Of a stretch of DNA of 64,000 bases, positions 34,856-43,750 are shown one piece after another. Under the pieces are notes generated by a model that worked only from the letters and a program-made list of their open reading frames with translations, ran no database searches and was not told the origin of the DNA. The stretch covers positions 1 through 64,000 of the forward strand of contig NZ_MOBM01000003.1 in NCBI RefSeq assembly GCF_003732275.1, in the 5' to 3' direction. This stretch comes from Pseudomonas frederiksbergensis. GTDB lineage: Bacteria; Pseudomonadota; Gammaproteobacteria; Pseudomonadales; Pseudomonadaceae. The position numbers and the translations under genes are program-made. Positions within the stretch are counted from its first letter, which is position 1; each line of letters opens with the position of its first letter.

Positions 34856-35785
34856 ATGCTTTTGTTGGTTGTCACTATCGCCGTCTTCGTGGCCTGGAGC
34901 TGGTTGAGCTACCCGACCATCGGTTACTGGCTCTATGACTTGAACATGGCGCTGGAGGCCCGGCTGTACCGGTTGCACAAGATCGTCGTGCCAATCACCG
35001 AAATGACGGTCTCGACTTGGCAAGGCGGGCCTTACGAAGCCTCCAGCAGTGTGCTGATGCTGCACGGCTACAGCGCCGACAAGAACATCTGGCTGCGCTT
35101 TGCCCGGCACTTTGTCGATGACTACCGGGTGATTATTCCTGACCTCGCCGGGCATGGCGAAACCGGCTTCAAGGCCGGCGGTGGCTATGACATTCCGGTC
35201 CAGGCCAAACGGTTGATCCAGTTGCTCGATATCTGTGGGGTCGAAAAGGTGCATGTGATCGGCAACTCCATGGGCGGCTACATCGCGGCGTGGCTGGCGG
35301 CCAATTACCCGGAGCGCATTATCTCGCTGGCGCTGCTCGACCCGGCCGGCGTCACCGCCCCGGAGCCCAGTGACATGGAGCGACACCTGGCCCGCGGGCA
35401 CAACCCGTTTCTGATTCATTCCCGGGAGGAGTTCCAGTATTTCTACGCCATGACCATGGTCTCACCGCCATGGGTGCCGGGGATCGTGCTGGACGCCGTC
35501 GCCCAACGCTATGAACAGCAGCGCGACGAGCTGGAAGAAATTTTCAGGGACTTTCACGCCAGCCCGCCGATGGAGCCGAAACTGCCCGACATCAAATGCC
35601 CGGCGCTGCTTCTGTGGGGGCGCAAGGACCGTTTGATCGATGTCAGCAGCGTACCGGTCTGGAGCAAGGGCATCGCCGATCTGCGGGTGGAAATCTGGGA
35701 CGGTGTCGGCCATATGCCGATGGTTGAGCAACCGGCCAATACGGCGCGGTTGTACCGGGAGTTTTTGGGAAGGAAAAACTGGTGA
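34856..35785 (+). CDS. plaF: Membrane-anchored alpha/beta-hydrolase, PlaF-like phospholipase
   Basis: A 309-residue protein with a single N-terminal membrane helix (LLLVVTIAVFVAWSWLSY), then an alpha/beta-hydrolase: oxyanion LMLHGYSADKN, nucleophile Ser at about 138 in GNSMGG, Asp258 in WGRKDRL and His286 in DGVGHMP. These positions are almost those of P. aeruginosa PlaF (Ser137, Asp258, His286), an inner-membrane phospholipase A1 that remodels glycerophospholipids and affects virulence. The start matches a leader-anchor protein; AAAGGAA precedes the ATG. It is divergent from the cyclase. Confidence 0.78.
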   Translation: MLLLVVTIAVFVAWSWLSYPTIGYWLYDLNMALEARLYRLHKIVVPITEMTVSTWQGGPYEASSSVLMLHGYSADKNIWLRFARHFVDDYRVIIPDLAGHGETGFKAGGGYDIPVQAKRLIQLLDICGVEKVHVIGNSMGGYIAAWLAANYPERIISLALLDPAGVTAPEPSDMERHLARGHNPFLIHSREEFQYFYAMTMVSPPWVPGIVLDAVAQRYEQQRDELEEIFRDFHASPPMEPKLPDIKCPALLLWGRKDRLIDVSSVPVWSKGIADLRVEIWDGVGHMPMVEQPANTARLYREFLGRKNW

Positions 35786-35818
35786 GATCCCCTGTGGCAA
35801 GCCCTGATCACATTCCCT

Positions 35819-35907
35819 GTGGGAGCGGGCTTGCTCGCGAAGACGGCGGCACATCCAGCATTGATGTCGACTGACACACTGCCTTCGCGAGCAAGCCCGC
35901 TCCCACA
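35819..35907. repeat. REPIN-like inverted pair, family 1
   Basis: Inverted GTGGGAGCGGGCTTGCTCGC arms in the canonical order, flanked by short pieces of family 3 (TGTGGCAAGCCC before; GGGGCAAGTTCCCTCGCCA after, 35933-35951). The glcD start is about 60 bases on. Confidence 0.85.
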
Positions 35908-35965
35908 GTCCGCACCTTAACTGACTGGCATTGGGGCAAGTTCCCTCGCCATTGAGGTTCGCTCG

Positions 35966-37465
35966 ATGAACATTCTTTACGACGAACGCATCGACGGTGC
36001 TCTGCCGAATGTAGACAAAGCCGCGCTGCTCAAGGCCTTGCAGCAGGAGGTGCCGGACCTGGACATTCTCTGGCGCGAAGAAGAACTCAAACCCTACGAA
36101 TGCGACGGCCTCTCGGCCTATCGCACCACGCCGATGCTGGTCGCCCTGCCCCGGCAGCTGGAACAGGTGCAGGCGCTGCTCAGGCTCTGTCATGCCCGCA
36201 ACGTGCCGGTGGTGGCGCGCGGGGCCGGCACCGGGTTGTCCGGCGGTGCGCTGCCATTGGACAAAGGCGTGCTACTGGTGATGGTGCGGTTCAACAACAT
36301 TCTGCACATCGACCCCGCCGCCCGCACCGCTCGGGTCCAGCCAGGGGTGCGTAACCTGGCAATTTCCCAGGCGGCGGCGCCCTTCGGTTTGTATTACGCG
36401 CCGGACCCGTCCTCGCAAATCGCCTGTTCCATCGGCGGCAACGTCGCGGAGAACGCTGGTGGCGTGCATTGCCTCAAGTACGGCCTGACCGTACACAACC
36501 TACTCAAACTCGACGTGCTAACCCTTGAAGGCGAACACCTGACCCTCGGCGCCGATTCGCTGGACGCGCCGGGCTTCGACCTGCTGGCACTGTTCACCGG
36601 TTCCGAAGGCTTGCTGGGGATCATCACCGAAGTCACGGTCAAACTGCTGCCCAAACCCCAGGTCGCCAAAGTCCTGCTGGCGAGTTTCGATTCCGTGGAA
36701 AAGGCCGGTCGCGCGGTGGCCGAGATCATCGCCGCCGGGATCATCCCCGGAGGCCTGGAGATGATGGACAACCTGGCGATCCGTGCCGCCGAGGATTTCA
36801 TTCACGCCGGTTACCCGGTGGACGCCGAAGCGATTCTGCTGTGCGAACTGGACGGTGTCGAAGCCGATGTCCACGACGATTGCGAACGAGTCCGCGAGGT
36901 GCTGCAACAGGCCGGCGCCAGCGAGGTGCGCCAGGCTCGGGACGAAGCCGAACGCGTGCGGTTCTGGGCCGGGCGCAAGAACGCCTTTCCGGCAATTGGC
37001 CGCCTCTCGCCGGATTACTACTGCATGGACGGCACCATCCCCCGCCGCGAATTGCCCGGTGTGCTCAAGGGCATCGCCAGCCTGGCGCAAGAATATGGCT
37101 TGCGCGTGGCCAACGTTTTCCACGCCGGTGACGGCAACATGCACCCGCTGATCCTGTTCGACGCCAACCAGCCCGGCGAGCTGGAGCGGGCCGAAGCCCT
37201 CGGCGGCAAGATCCTCGAACTGTGCGTGAAAGTCGGCGGCAGCATCACCGGCGAACATGGCGTCGGCCGGGAGAAAATCAATCAGATGTGTGCGCAGTTC
37301 AACAGTGATGAGTTAACGCTGTTTCACGCCGTCAAAGCCGCGTTCGACCCAAAGGGCCTGCTCAACCCCGGCAAGAACATCCCTACGCTGCACCGCTGCG
37401 CGGAATTCGGTGCGATGCACATCCACGCCGGGCAACTGCCGTTCCCTGAGCTGGAGCGTTTCTGA
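35966..37465 (+). CDS. glcD: Glycolate oxidase FAD-binding subunit
   Basis: A 499-residue FAD-linked oxidase: PCMH FAD domain (VPVVARGAGTGLSGGALPLDKGVL, quoted in part: GAGTGLSGGALP; GGNVAENAGGVHCLKYG) and the C-terminal FAD oxidase domain with NVFHAGDGNMHPLIL and GEHGVGREK. With GlcE and GlcF it oxidises glycolate (and D-lactate) to glyoxylate, passing electrons to the quinone pool. The gene begins the operon and its stop overlaps the next ATG. No glcC regulator is seen; glcG is absent too. Confidence 0.93.
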   Translation: MNILYDERIDGALPNVDKAALLKALQQEVPDLDILWREEELKPYECDGLSAYRTTPMLVALPRQLEQVQALLRLCHARNVPVVARGAGTGLSGGALPLDKGVLLVMVRFNNILHIDPAARTARVQPGVRNLAISQAAAPFGLYYAPDPSSQIACSIGGNVAENAGGVHCLKYGLTVHNLLKLDVLTLEGEHLTLGADSLDAPGFDLLALFTGSEGLLGIITEVTVKLLPKPQVAKVLLASFDSVEKAGRAVAEIIAAGIIPGGLEMMDNLAIRAAEDFIHAGYPVDAEAILLCELDGVEADVHDDCERVREVLQQAGASEVRQARDEAERVRFWAGRKNAFPAIGRLSPDYYCMDGTIPRRELPGVLKGIASLAQEYGLRVANVFHAGDGNMHPLILFDANQPGELERAEALGGKILELCVKVGGSITGEHGVGREKINQMCAQFNSDELTLFHAVKAAFDPKGLLNPGKNIPTLHRCAEFGAMHIHAGQLPFPELERF

Positions 37466-38514
37466 TGCCGGACTTCGATGCCAGTGAAGCCCTGCTGGAG
37501 CAGGTCAAACAGGCGCGGGAGAACGCCACGCCGCTGCGCATTCAGGGTGGTAATACCAAGGCCTTTCTTGGCCGTGAGGTTGCAGGCGAAATACTCGACA
37601 CCCGCGCCCATTGCGGCATCGTCAGCTACGACCCGACGGAACTGGTGATCAGCGTTCGCGCCGGCACGCCGCTGAGCGAATTGTTTGCCGCACTGGATGC
37701 AAAGGGGCAAATGCTGCCCTGCGAGCCGCCGTCGTTCGGCGAAGGCGCCACTGTTGGCGGGATGATCGCGGCGGGGCTGTCCGGACCGCGGCGCCCGTGG
37801 TCCGGTTCGGTGCGCGATTTTGTCCTCGGTACCCGGGTGATCAGCGGCCTCGGCACCCACCTGCGCTTCGGCGGTGAAGTAATGAAAAACGTCGCCGGCT
37901 ACGACCTCTCGCGCCTGATGGTGGGCAGTTATGGCTGCCTCGGGGTGCTGACCGAAGTCTCGCTCAAAGTACTGCCCAAACCCCGGCAATGCTTGAGCAT
38001 CAGCCTGGACATCGACTGCGCCCGCGCCTTGGAAAATCTGGCGCAATGGGGCCAGCAGCCGCTGCCCATCAGCGCCGCCTGCCATGACGGTCAGCGTTTG
38101 TATCTGCGGCTGGAAGGCGGCGAAGGTTCGGTCACGGCCGCCCATCAACGGCTTGGCGGCGAACCGTTGGATTCCGGTTATTGGGCCGACCTGAACGAAC
38201 AACGACTAGACTTTTTTAATGAGGGCCTGCCGCTGTGGCGCTTGTCATTGCCCAACAACCTCGGGCCTCTGGACTTGCCCGGTGAGCAACTGATCGACTG
38301 GGGCGGCGCGCAACGCTGGTTGAAGTCCGCCGCCGACAACATTCAGTTGCGGGCCCATGAACTCGGCGGCCACGCCACCTGTTTCAGCCATGGCGTCAGC
38401 GAAACACCATTCCAGCCGCTGGCCCCGGCGCTGCTGCGCTATCACCGGCAACTCAAGGCGCAACTGGACCCGCAAGGGCTGTTCAACCCCGGCCGGATGT
38501 ACGCGGAACTCTAG
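37465..38514 (+). CDS. glcE: Glycolate oxidase FAD-binding subunit
   Basis: A 349-residue FAD-domain protein, shorter than GlcD because it lacks most of the C-terminal domain. It has LRIQGGNTKAFLGRE, CEPPSFGEGATVGGMIAAGLSGP (quoted in part) and GGEVMKNVAGYDLSRLMVGSYG. It forms the enzyme core with GlcD. The ATG overlaps the glcD stop by one base. The gene ends with LDPQGLFNPGRMYAEL, typical of the family. Confidence 0.93.
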   Translation: MPDFDASEALLEQVKQARENATPLRIQGGNTKAFLGREVAGEILDTRAHCGIVSYDPTELVISVRAGTPLSELFAALDAKGQMLPCEPPSFGEGATVGGMIAAGLSGPRRPWSGSVRDFVLGTRVISGLGTHLRFGGEVMKNVAGYDLSRLMVGSYGCLGVLTEVSLKVLPKPRQCLSISLDIDCARALENLAQWGQQPLPISAACHDGQRLYLRLEGGEGSVTAAHQRLGGEPLDSGYWADLNEQRLDFFNEGLPLWRLSLPNNLGPLDLPGEQLIDWGGAQRWLKSAADNIQLRAHELGGHATCFSHGVSETPFQPLAPALLRYHRQLKAQLDPQGLFNPGRMYAEL

Positions 38515-38526
38515 GGGGCGCTCTCG

Positions 38527-39744
38527 ATGCAAACCAATCTCAGCGAACAGTCCAAACTACTGCCCCGCGCCGAAGAAGCGGACAAGATTCTGCGCACCTG
38601 TGTGCATTGCGGGTTCTGCAACGCCACGTGCCCGACCTACCAACTGCTGGGCGACGAACTGGACGGACCGCGCGGGCGCATCTACCTGATCAAGCAAGTG
38701 CTCGAAGGCGCCCCCGCCACGGCCAAAGCCCAGTTGCACCTGGATCGCTGCCTGACCTGCCGCAACTGCGAAACCACCTGCCCGTCCGGGGTGGATTATC
38801 ACAACTTGCTGGACATTGGCCGCGCCGTGATCGATCAAGCGGTGCCGCGCCCGGCCAGTCAGTGGCTGTTGCGCCAAGGGTTGCGGGCATTGGCGCCGAA
38901 CCCGAATCTGTTCAAGACCTTGCTGCAAATCGGCGCCACATTCCGGCCGTTGCTGCCACGGGGTGTTGAGGCGAAGTTGCCCCACGACCTTCCCGCCGCA
39001 GGCGAGCGCCCTGCCCCTCGGCATGCGCGCCGGGTGCTGATGCTCGAAGGCTGCGTGCAACCTGGTCTGTCGCCGAACACCAATGCCGCAACCGCGCGAG
39101 TGCTGGATCGGTTGGGGATCAGCGTGATTCCGGCACCGGAAGCCGGCTGTTGTGGCGCACTGGACTATCACCTCGACGCCCAAGCCATGGGCCTGGACCG
39201 CGCCCGACGCAATATCGACGCCTGGTGGCCGCACCTGGAAAATGGCGCCGAAGCCATTGTGCAAACCGCGAGCGGCTGCGGCGCATTCATCAAGGATTAC
39301 GGGCATCTGCTGGAGCGCGATCCGGTCTATGCGGCCAAGGCCCGGCGGGTCAGCGAACTGGCGCTGGACCTGGTGCAAGTGCTGGCCGATGAACCTTTGG
39401 AACGGGTTTGCGCAGCCACCGAACAGCGGATCGCCTTCCACTGCCCCTGCACCTTGCAGCACGCGCAGAAACTCGGCGGCGCGGTAGAGGCCGTGCTGAC
39501 CCGGTTGGGCTTCAATCTCACGGCGGTGCCCGACAGTCATTTGTGTTGCGGCTCGGCCGGCACCTATTCGATCACCCAACCGGAACTGGCGCGGCAACTC
39601 AGGGACAACAAACTCAACGCCCTGGAAAGCGATCACCCCGAGGTCATCGCCACCGCCAACATCGGCTGCCAGAGCCACCTCAACAGCGCCGGACGAACGC
39701 CGGTCAGGCACTGGATCGAATTGGTGGACCAAGTGCTGCGATAA
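38527..39744 (+). CDS. glcF: Glycolate oxidase iron-sulfur subunit
   Basis: A 405-residue protein with two [4Fe-4S] motifs (CVHCGFCNATCPTY at about residues 22-35 and CLTCRNCETTCPSG) and two CCG domains (GCCGALDYHLDA and LCCGSAGTYSI, each with the preceding Cys/His). It transfers electrons from the FAD subunits towards the membrane. It starts 13 bases after glcE. The order glcDEF is as in other Pseudomonas, but the usual glcG follow-on is replaced by hglS here. Confidence 0.93.
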   Translation: MQTNLSEQSKLLPRAEEADKILRTCVHCGFCNATCPTYQLLGDELDGPRGRIYLIKQVLEGAPATAKAQLHLDRCLTCRNCETTCPSGVDYHNLLDIGRAVIDQAVPRPASQWLLRQGLRALAPNPNLFKTLLQIGATFRPLLPRGVEAKLPHDLPAAGERPAPRHARRVLMLEGCVQPGLSPNTNAATARVLDRLGISVIPAPEAGCCGALDYHLDAQAMGLDRARRNIDAWWPHLENGAEAIVQTASGCGAFIKDYGHLLERDPVYAAKARRVSELALDLVQVLADEPLERVCAATEQRIAFHCPCTLQHAQKLGGAVEAVLTRLGFNLTAVPDSHLCCGSAGTYSITQPELARQLRDNKLNALESDHPEVIATANIGCQSHLNSAGRTPVRHWIELVDQVLR

Positions 39745-39880
39745 CACGTTGCAAGAACAGCCTGCGCTGCAAGAACAGTCCTTGGCAGAATGAAGTTCGT
39801 CAGAAACTTCGTTTGTCGGCGCCGCCGAAGGCTGCGATCTTTTCCGGCATCCGTTACGTCACTGCGCCAGGAAACTTTTC

Positions 39881-41272
39881 ATGAGCCATCCGAACTTCGT
39901 CAGCCCTGACCTGATCCGCCAACGCTTCTCCAAAGCGATGTCCGACATGTACCGCGAAGAAGTGCCGCTATACGGCGCGCTGATGGAGCTGGTGGAACAG
40001 ACCAACCGCCACGTGCTGGACAGCGACCCACAAATCGCCCGACAGCTGCACAGTACCGGTGAAATCCAGCGGCTGGACCTGGAGCGTCATGGCGCAATCC
40101 GCGTCGGCACCGCCGCCGAACTGGCGACCCTCGCCCGCCTGTTCGCGGTGATGGGCATGCAGCCGGTGGGCTATTACGACCTGACCCCGGCGGGCGTGCC
40201 GGTGCATTCCACCGCGTTCCGTGCCGTGCATGAGGCGGCGTTGCAGGTCAGCCCGTTCCGGGTGTTCACCTCGCTGCTGCGTCTGGAGCTGATCGAAGAC
40301 GCCGAACTGCGGGCCTTTGCCCAGTCGGTGCTGGACCAGCGCTCTATCTTCACACCGGCGGCACTGACCCTCATTGAACGCGCTGAAACCCAGGGTGGCC
40401 TGACTGAGTACGAGACGCAGGACTTTGTCGCACAAGCCCTGGAAACCTTCCGCTGGCACCACAGCGCCACCGTCACCGCCGCGCAATACCAGCAACTCAG
40501 CGCCCAGCATCGACTGATCGCCGACGTGGTGGCGTTCAAGGGCCCGCACATCAACCACCTGACGCCACGCACCCTGGACATCGACATCGTCCAGGCGCAA
40601 ATGCCCGCCCATGGCATCACCCCCAAAGCGGTGATCGAAGGCCCGCCCCGCCGCCAATGCCCGATCCTGCTGCGGCAAACCAGCTTCAAGGCGCTGGACG
40701 AACCGATTGCGTTTACCGATCAAACCGAAACCCGTGGCAGCCATAGCGCCCGCTTCGGTGAAATCGAGCAACGCGGCGCGGCACTCACCCCCAAAGGCCG
40801 GACGCTTTACGACCGCTTGCTCAACGCTGCCCGGGATGAACTGAAGGACTTCCCCAATGAAGCCAACGCCGCACGCTACAACGCGCTAATGACGCAGCAC
40901 TTCGGCGAATTCCCTGACACCGTCGAGGACATGCGCCAACAGGAACTGGCGTACTTTCGCTACTTCGTAACGGAAAAAGGCCTGACGGCGGATGAACTGA
41001 AAGGCGCGTCGCTGGAAGATTTGCTCAAAGGCGGCTATGTGCGGGTTGAACCATTGGTGTACGAAGACTTTCTGCCGGTCAGTGCGGCGGGGATTTTTCA
41101 GTCGAATCTGGGGGATGCGGCGCAAACCCACTATGGCGTGCATTCGAACCAGCAAGCGTTCGAAAAAGCCTTGGGAAGATCGACGATTGATGAACTTGGG
41201 TTGTATGCCGAGACGCAGCGGCGGTCGATTGATGAGTGCTGCAAGACATTGGGATTACCGAGTCTGACTTGA
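39881..41272 (+). CDS. hglS: 2-oxoadipate dioxygenase/decarboxylase (DUF1338)
   Basis: A 463-residue member of the VOC-like DUF1338 family: opening SPDLIRQRFSKAMSDMYREEVP (quoted in part), TGEIQRLDLERHGAIRVGT, the metal His in VPVHSTAFR, KGPHINHLTPRTLDID with paired His residues and a late Glu-rich segment. HglS converts 2-oxoadipate to D-2-hydroxyglutarate, the last step of D-lysine catabolism in P. putida. AGGAAAC lies ahead of its ATG. In P. putida it sits near lysine genes; here it follows glcDEF, whose subunits oxidise hydroxy acids, and half of a family 2 repeat lies in the gap. Confidence 0.88.
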   Translation: MSHPNFVSPDLIRQRFSKAMSDMYREEVPLYGALMELVEQTNRHVLDSDPQIARQLHSTGEIQRLDLERHGAIRVGTAAELATLARLFAVMGMQPVGYYDLTPAGVPVHSTAFRAVHEAALQVSPFRVFTSLLRLELIEDAELRAFAQSVLDQRSIFTPAALTLIERAETQGGLTEYETQDFVAQALETFRWHHSATVTAAQYQQLSAQHRLIADVVAFKGPHINHLTPRTLDIDIVQAQMPAHGITPKAVIEGPPRRQCPILLRQTSFKALDEPIAFTDQTETRGSHSARFGEIEQRGAALTPKGRTLYDRLLNAARDELKDFPNEANAARYNALMTQHFGEFPDTVEDMRQQELAYFRYFVTEKGLTADELKGASLEDLLKGGYVRVEPLVYEDFLPVSAAGIFQSNLGDAAQTHYGVHSNQQAFEKALGRSTIDELGLYAETQRRSIDECCKTLGLPSLT

Positions 41273-41301
41273 CCCAAAGAGCTTTCAGTCAAACACACTT
41301 T

Positions 41302-41413
41302 GTGGCGAGGGAGCTTGCTCCCGCTTGAGTGCGTAGCACTCACAAAATCTCCGCTCGTGCGCAGAATTTTGGGGCCGCTGCGCAGCCCAACGCGAGCAAG
41401 CTCGCTCGCCACA
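41302..41413. repeat. Palindromic repeat, family 3
   Basis: GTGGCGAGGGAGCTTGCTCC on the left, GGGGCCGCTGCGCAGCCCAA and the complementary end on the right, with an inner GAGTGCGTAGCACTC stem. It fills the gap between convergent hglS and the DJ-1 gene. Confidence 0.8.
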
Positions 41414-41444
41414 TAAAAATTTTCGACCCGCTGGCTATCTGGGC

Positions 41445-42122
41445 TTACCCCAGCTTCGCCAACAACGCCTTGGCGGTCGCTTCCGACGAGGCTGGGTTCT
41501 GACCGGTCAGCAACAGTCCATCCGCGATCACGTAACTCGCCCAGTCATCGGCCTTGGAGAAAAGACCACCGTTGGCCTTGAGCATGTCCTCCACCAAAAA
41601 CGGCACCACATCCGTCAGCTGCACAGCGGCTTCTTCGGAGTTGGTGAAGCCTGTCACGCGCTTGCCTTTGACCAATGGCTGGCCGTCCGCATCCTTGACG
41701 TGGCGCAACACCCCCGGCGCATGACAGACCGCCGCCACCGGTTTGCCCGCCTTGTAAAACGATTCGATCAGCGCAATTGAAAAGGGGTCTTCAGCCAGAT
41801 CCCACAACGGGCCATGCCCGCCTGGATAGAAAACAGCGTCATAGTCTTCGGCCCTCACGGTGCTCAGCACCCCGGTAGACGCCAATGCGGACTGGGCAGC
41901 GGAATCCTTGCGGAAGCGATCGGTGGCCGCGGTTTGCGCGTCTGGCTCATCGCTCTTGGGGTCCAGCGGTGGCTGGCCGCCCTTGGGCGAAACCAGGGTC
42001 AGCTGCGCGCCAGCGTCCTTGAAGGTGTAATACGGTGCGGCGAATTCTTCGAGCCAGAAGCCGGTTTTCTTACCGGTGTTACCCAATTGATCGTGGGACG
42101 TTAGAACCATCAGGATTTTCAT
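41445..42122 (-). CDS. DJ-1/PfpI family protein (Hsp31/glyoxalase III-like)
   Basis: A 225-residue protein with the elbow Cys in AVCHAPGVL, the preceding GGHGPLWDLAED, and a Glu near the start (FWLEEFAAPYY). This pattern is that of the Hsp31-like, class I glutamine amidotransferase-like subgroup, which removes methylglyoxal or acts as chaperone. ATG at 42122 has GGAGAACGAC ahead. It is divergent from hcp, with the palindrome array between them closer to hcp. Confidence 0.87.
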   Translation of the reverse strand: MKILMVLTSHDQLGNTGKKTGFWLEEFAAPYYTFKDAGAQLTLVSPKGGQPPLDPKSDEPDAQTAATDRFRKDSAAQSALASTGVLSTVRAEDYDAVFYPGGHGPLWDLAEDPFSIALIESFYKAGKPVAAVCHAPGVLRHVKDADGQPLVKGKRVTGFTNSEEAAVQLTDVVPFLVEDMLKANGGLFSKADDWASYVIADGLLLTGQNPASSEATAKALLAKLG

Positions 42123-42233
42123 GTCGTTCTCCAGTCGATTTCAGGATTGTTCAGTGATCTTGGCGCTGGGTTTGACCATCGGACAGCGCTGTTTGTTGCG
42201 CCCATTGTCGGGGGTGACGGCTCATGGCCTTGA

Positions 42234-42251
42234 TGCGCAAGAAGTTGCGCA
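42234..42251. promoter_or_regulatory. 18-bp palindromic site, distal copy (hcp upstream activating site)
   Basis: TGCGCAAGAAGTTGCGCA, itself a GCGCAA/TTGCGC inverted repeat around GAAG. Its centre is about 225 bases before the predicted hcp transcription start. Two further exact copies lie at 42316-42355. Distance and symmetry suit the enhancer site of a sigma-54 activator. Confidence 0.6.
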
Positions 42252-42315
42252 ACTATTTCGATAAAAAGCTCCCCAGCGACGCTGGAAGCCAGGTTTATCA
42301 AGCCCTCCAGCCGAG

Positions 42316-42355
42316 TGCGCAAGAAGTTGCGCAGTGCTGCGCAACTTCTTGCGCA
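42316..42355. promoter_or_regulatory. Two head-to-head copies of the 18-bp palindromic site
   Basis: TGCGCAAGAAGTTGCGCA (42316-42333), four bases, then the exact complement (42338-42355). Centres are about 143 and 121 bases before the predicted hcp start. As RNA or DNA this is also a long perfect hairpin, so a terminator role was considered, but there is no T-run of note and neither neighbouring gene ends here. Confidence 0.6.
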
Positions 42356-42440
42356 CCTTTTCAGCTGATCCTTGCCGAAAATCCTTTCGGCGCTGGACAA
42401 ATCGCCTCAACCACCTGATTTATATAGCTTTAATCATTTA

Positions 42441-42456
42441 TGGCACGAACCTTGAT
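42441..42456 (+). promoter_or_regulatory. Sigma-54-like promoter of hcp
   Basis: TGGCACGAACCTTGAT matches TGGCAC-N5-TTGCA with the -24 GG intact and the -12 GC read as GA. Spacing (GG, 10 bases, G) is exact. The start of transcription would be near 42467 and hcp begins at 42524. Sigma-54 control of hcp genes is known in T6SS loci with VasH/Sfa-type activators. Confidence 0.6.
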
Positions 42457-42523
42457 AACAGTCAGGCACCCACCGGGCGATACCGCCTCCCGGGCACCCT
42501 GACTTTTAGCAAGGAGCACATCC

Positions 42524-43042
42524 ATGGCTACACCAGCGTACATGTCCGTTACCGGCGAGAAACAAGGCCTGATCACTGCCGGCGCGTTCACCGCCGACTC
42601 CGTTGGCAACACCTACCAGGAAGGTCACGAAGACCAGGTCATGGTTCAGGCTTTCAGCCACGACGTGATCCTCCCGCGTGACCCACAGTCCGGCCAATCG
42701 ACCGGTCAGCGTGTACACAAGCCAGTCGTGATCACCAAGGTATACGACAAGTCTTCGCCACTGCTGCAAGCGGCATTGACCTCCGGCGAGCGCATGAGCG
42801 AAATCGTTATTCAGTGGTACCGCACCTCGGCTCAAGGCACCCAAGAGCACTACTACACCACCAAACTGGAAGGCGCGACCATCGTCGCCATCAACAACAA
42901 AATGCACAACTGCCAGGATCCGTCGAACTCGCACTTCACTCACCTGGAAGAAGTGCAATTCACCTACCGCAAAATCACCTGGACCCACGAAGTATCCGGT
43001 ACTTCGGGTTCCGATGACTGGCGGTCCCCGGTCGCTGGCTAA
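42524..43042 (+). CDS. hcp: Hcp-family type VI secretion tube protein
   Basis: A 172-residue Hcp: [22 protein letters not shown] start (quoted in part: [15 protein letters not shown]), [34 protein letters not shown] and [25 protein letters not shown]. Hexameric rings of Hcp form the tube expelled by the T6SS and carry small effectors. No other T6SS structural gene is in the window, so this is an orphan hcp using an apparatus encoded elsewhere; the next DNA is a decayed vgrG. AAGGAG lies 8 bases ahead of the ATG. Confidence 0.93.
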   Translation: MATPAYMSVTGEKQGLITAGAFTADSVGNTYQEGHEDQVMVQAFSHDVILPRDPQSGQSTGQRVHKPVVITKVYDKSSPLLQAALTSGERMSEIVIQWYRTSAQGTQEHYYTTKLEGATIVAINNKMHNCQDPSNSHFTHLEEVQFTYRKITWTHEVSGTSGSDDWRSPVAG

Positions 43043-43170
43043 GTCTGGCCGACCGTTTCAAGCATCGGCCGGCTCTGCTGGTCGATGTTGTTTGCGCCCT
43101 CCAAGAATTCTGGCGTCCGCAAGCTCCCCCGGGTGCCGCGAACGCCGCTGCACTGCACGAGGAACAAGGG

Positions 43171-43510
43171 ATGTTCGCGCCGGTCAATCAGACTCACTTT
43201 GCCCTGACTATCGAAGGTCTGGAAAACGATCTCCAGGTCCTTTCCTCAGGGCTACCGCAACCGCTTCCAGGCCATCCCCTGGGACGTGCCCAACCGCCCG
43301 CCGCTGAACCACCCCAAACCACGCATCCTCGGCAGCCAGAGCGCCGTGGTCACCGGGCCAAGCGTGAAGAGATCCACTGCGACCAATACGGCCGCGTCAA
43401 AGTGCAGTTCCACTGGGACCGCATCGGTGCGGCCAACGACAAGACCAGCTGCTGGCTGCGCGTGCCCTCCGCCTGGGCCGGCGCCCGTTACGGCGACATC
43501 GCCATCCCAC
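43171..43510 (+). pseudogene. Decayed vgrG (T6SS spike), large internal deletion and frameshift
   Basis: Starts like a VgrG ([26 protein letters not shown]), then passes without the central roughly 350 residues into the late core region: [24 protein letters not shown] text and [12 protein letters not shown] read in a second frame (from 43260 to 43350), then [23 protein letters not shown] and [23 protein letters not shown] again in the first frame. A complete VgrG has over 600 residues, so this is a remnant. A potentially coding stretch precedes it (about 43045-43170), in frame with its ATG but without a start of its own. Confidence 0.8.
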
Positions 43511-43517
43511 GGATGTA

Positions 43518-43744
43518 CGATCCCTTCCCTGCTGATCGACACCGAAGCGCCTGTCGACGTGTTGCACGACACGGCGACGTATCGCATTCGCAGCGTCACT
43601 CAACTGTTGGAAACGCTTTCCTTGGGCGAAGCGATTGGTGATGCTGCGCTGTTGCAAGAGTTTGCGCGGGTGTTGGCCATCCCGTTGCGCGATGGCTGCG
43701 ATTTGCTGGATGTGGTCGGACGGCGGTTGCGAGCGCAACTTTAA
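43518..43744 (+). pseudogene. Fragment of an unrecognised gene fused behind the vgrG remnant
   Basis: After the VgrG match ends, another frame gives [20 protein letters not shown] and then a helix-rich tail ([26 protein letters not shown], quoted in part: [20 protein letters not shown]) to DVVGRRLRAQL and a stop at 43742-43744. It has no start of its own and codon use suggests former coding function. I do not recognise the family. Together with the vgrG remnant it suggests one or more deletions in a once larger T6SS effector region. Confidence 0.55.
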
Positions 43745-43750
43745 ATCATC

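Noticed and set aside
42119..42400. 93-codon minus-strand frame before hcp
   Set aside because: It is built from the 18-bp palindromes and shows no protein-like pattern or ribosome site.
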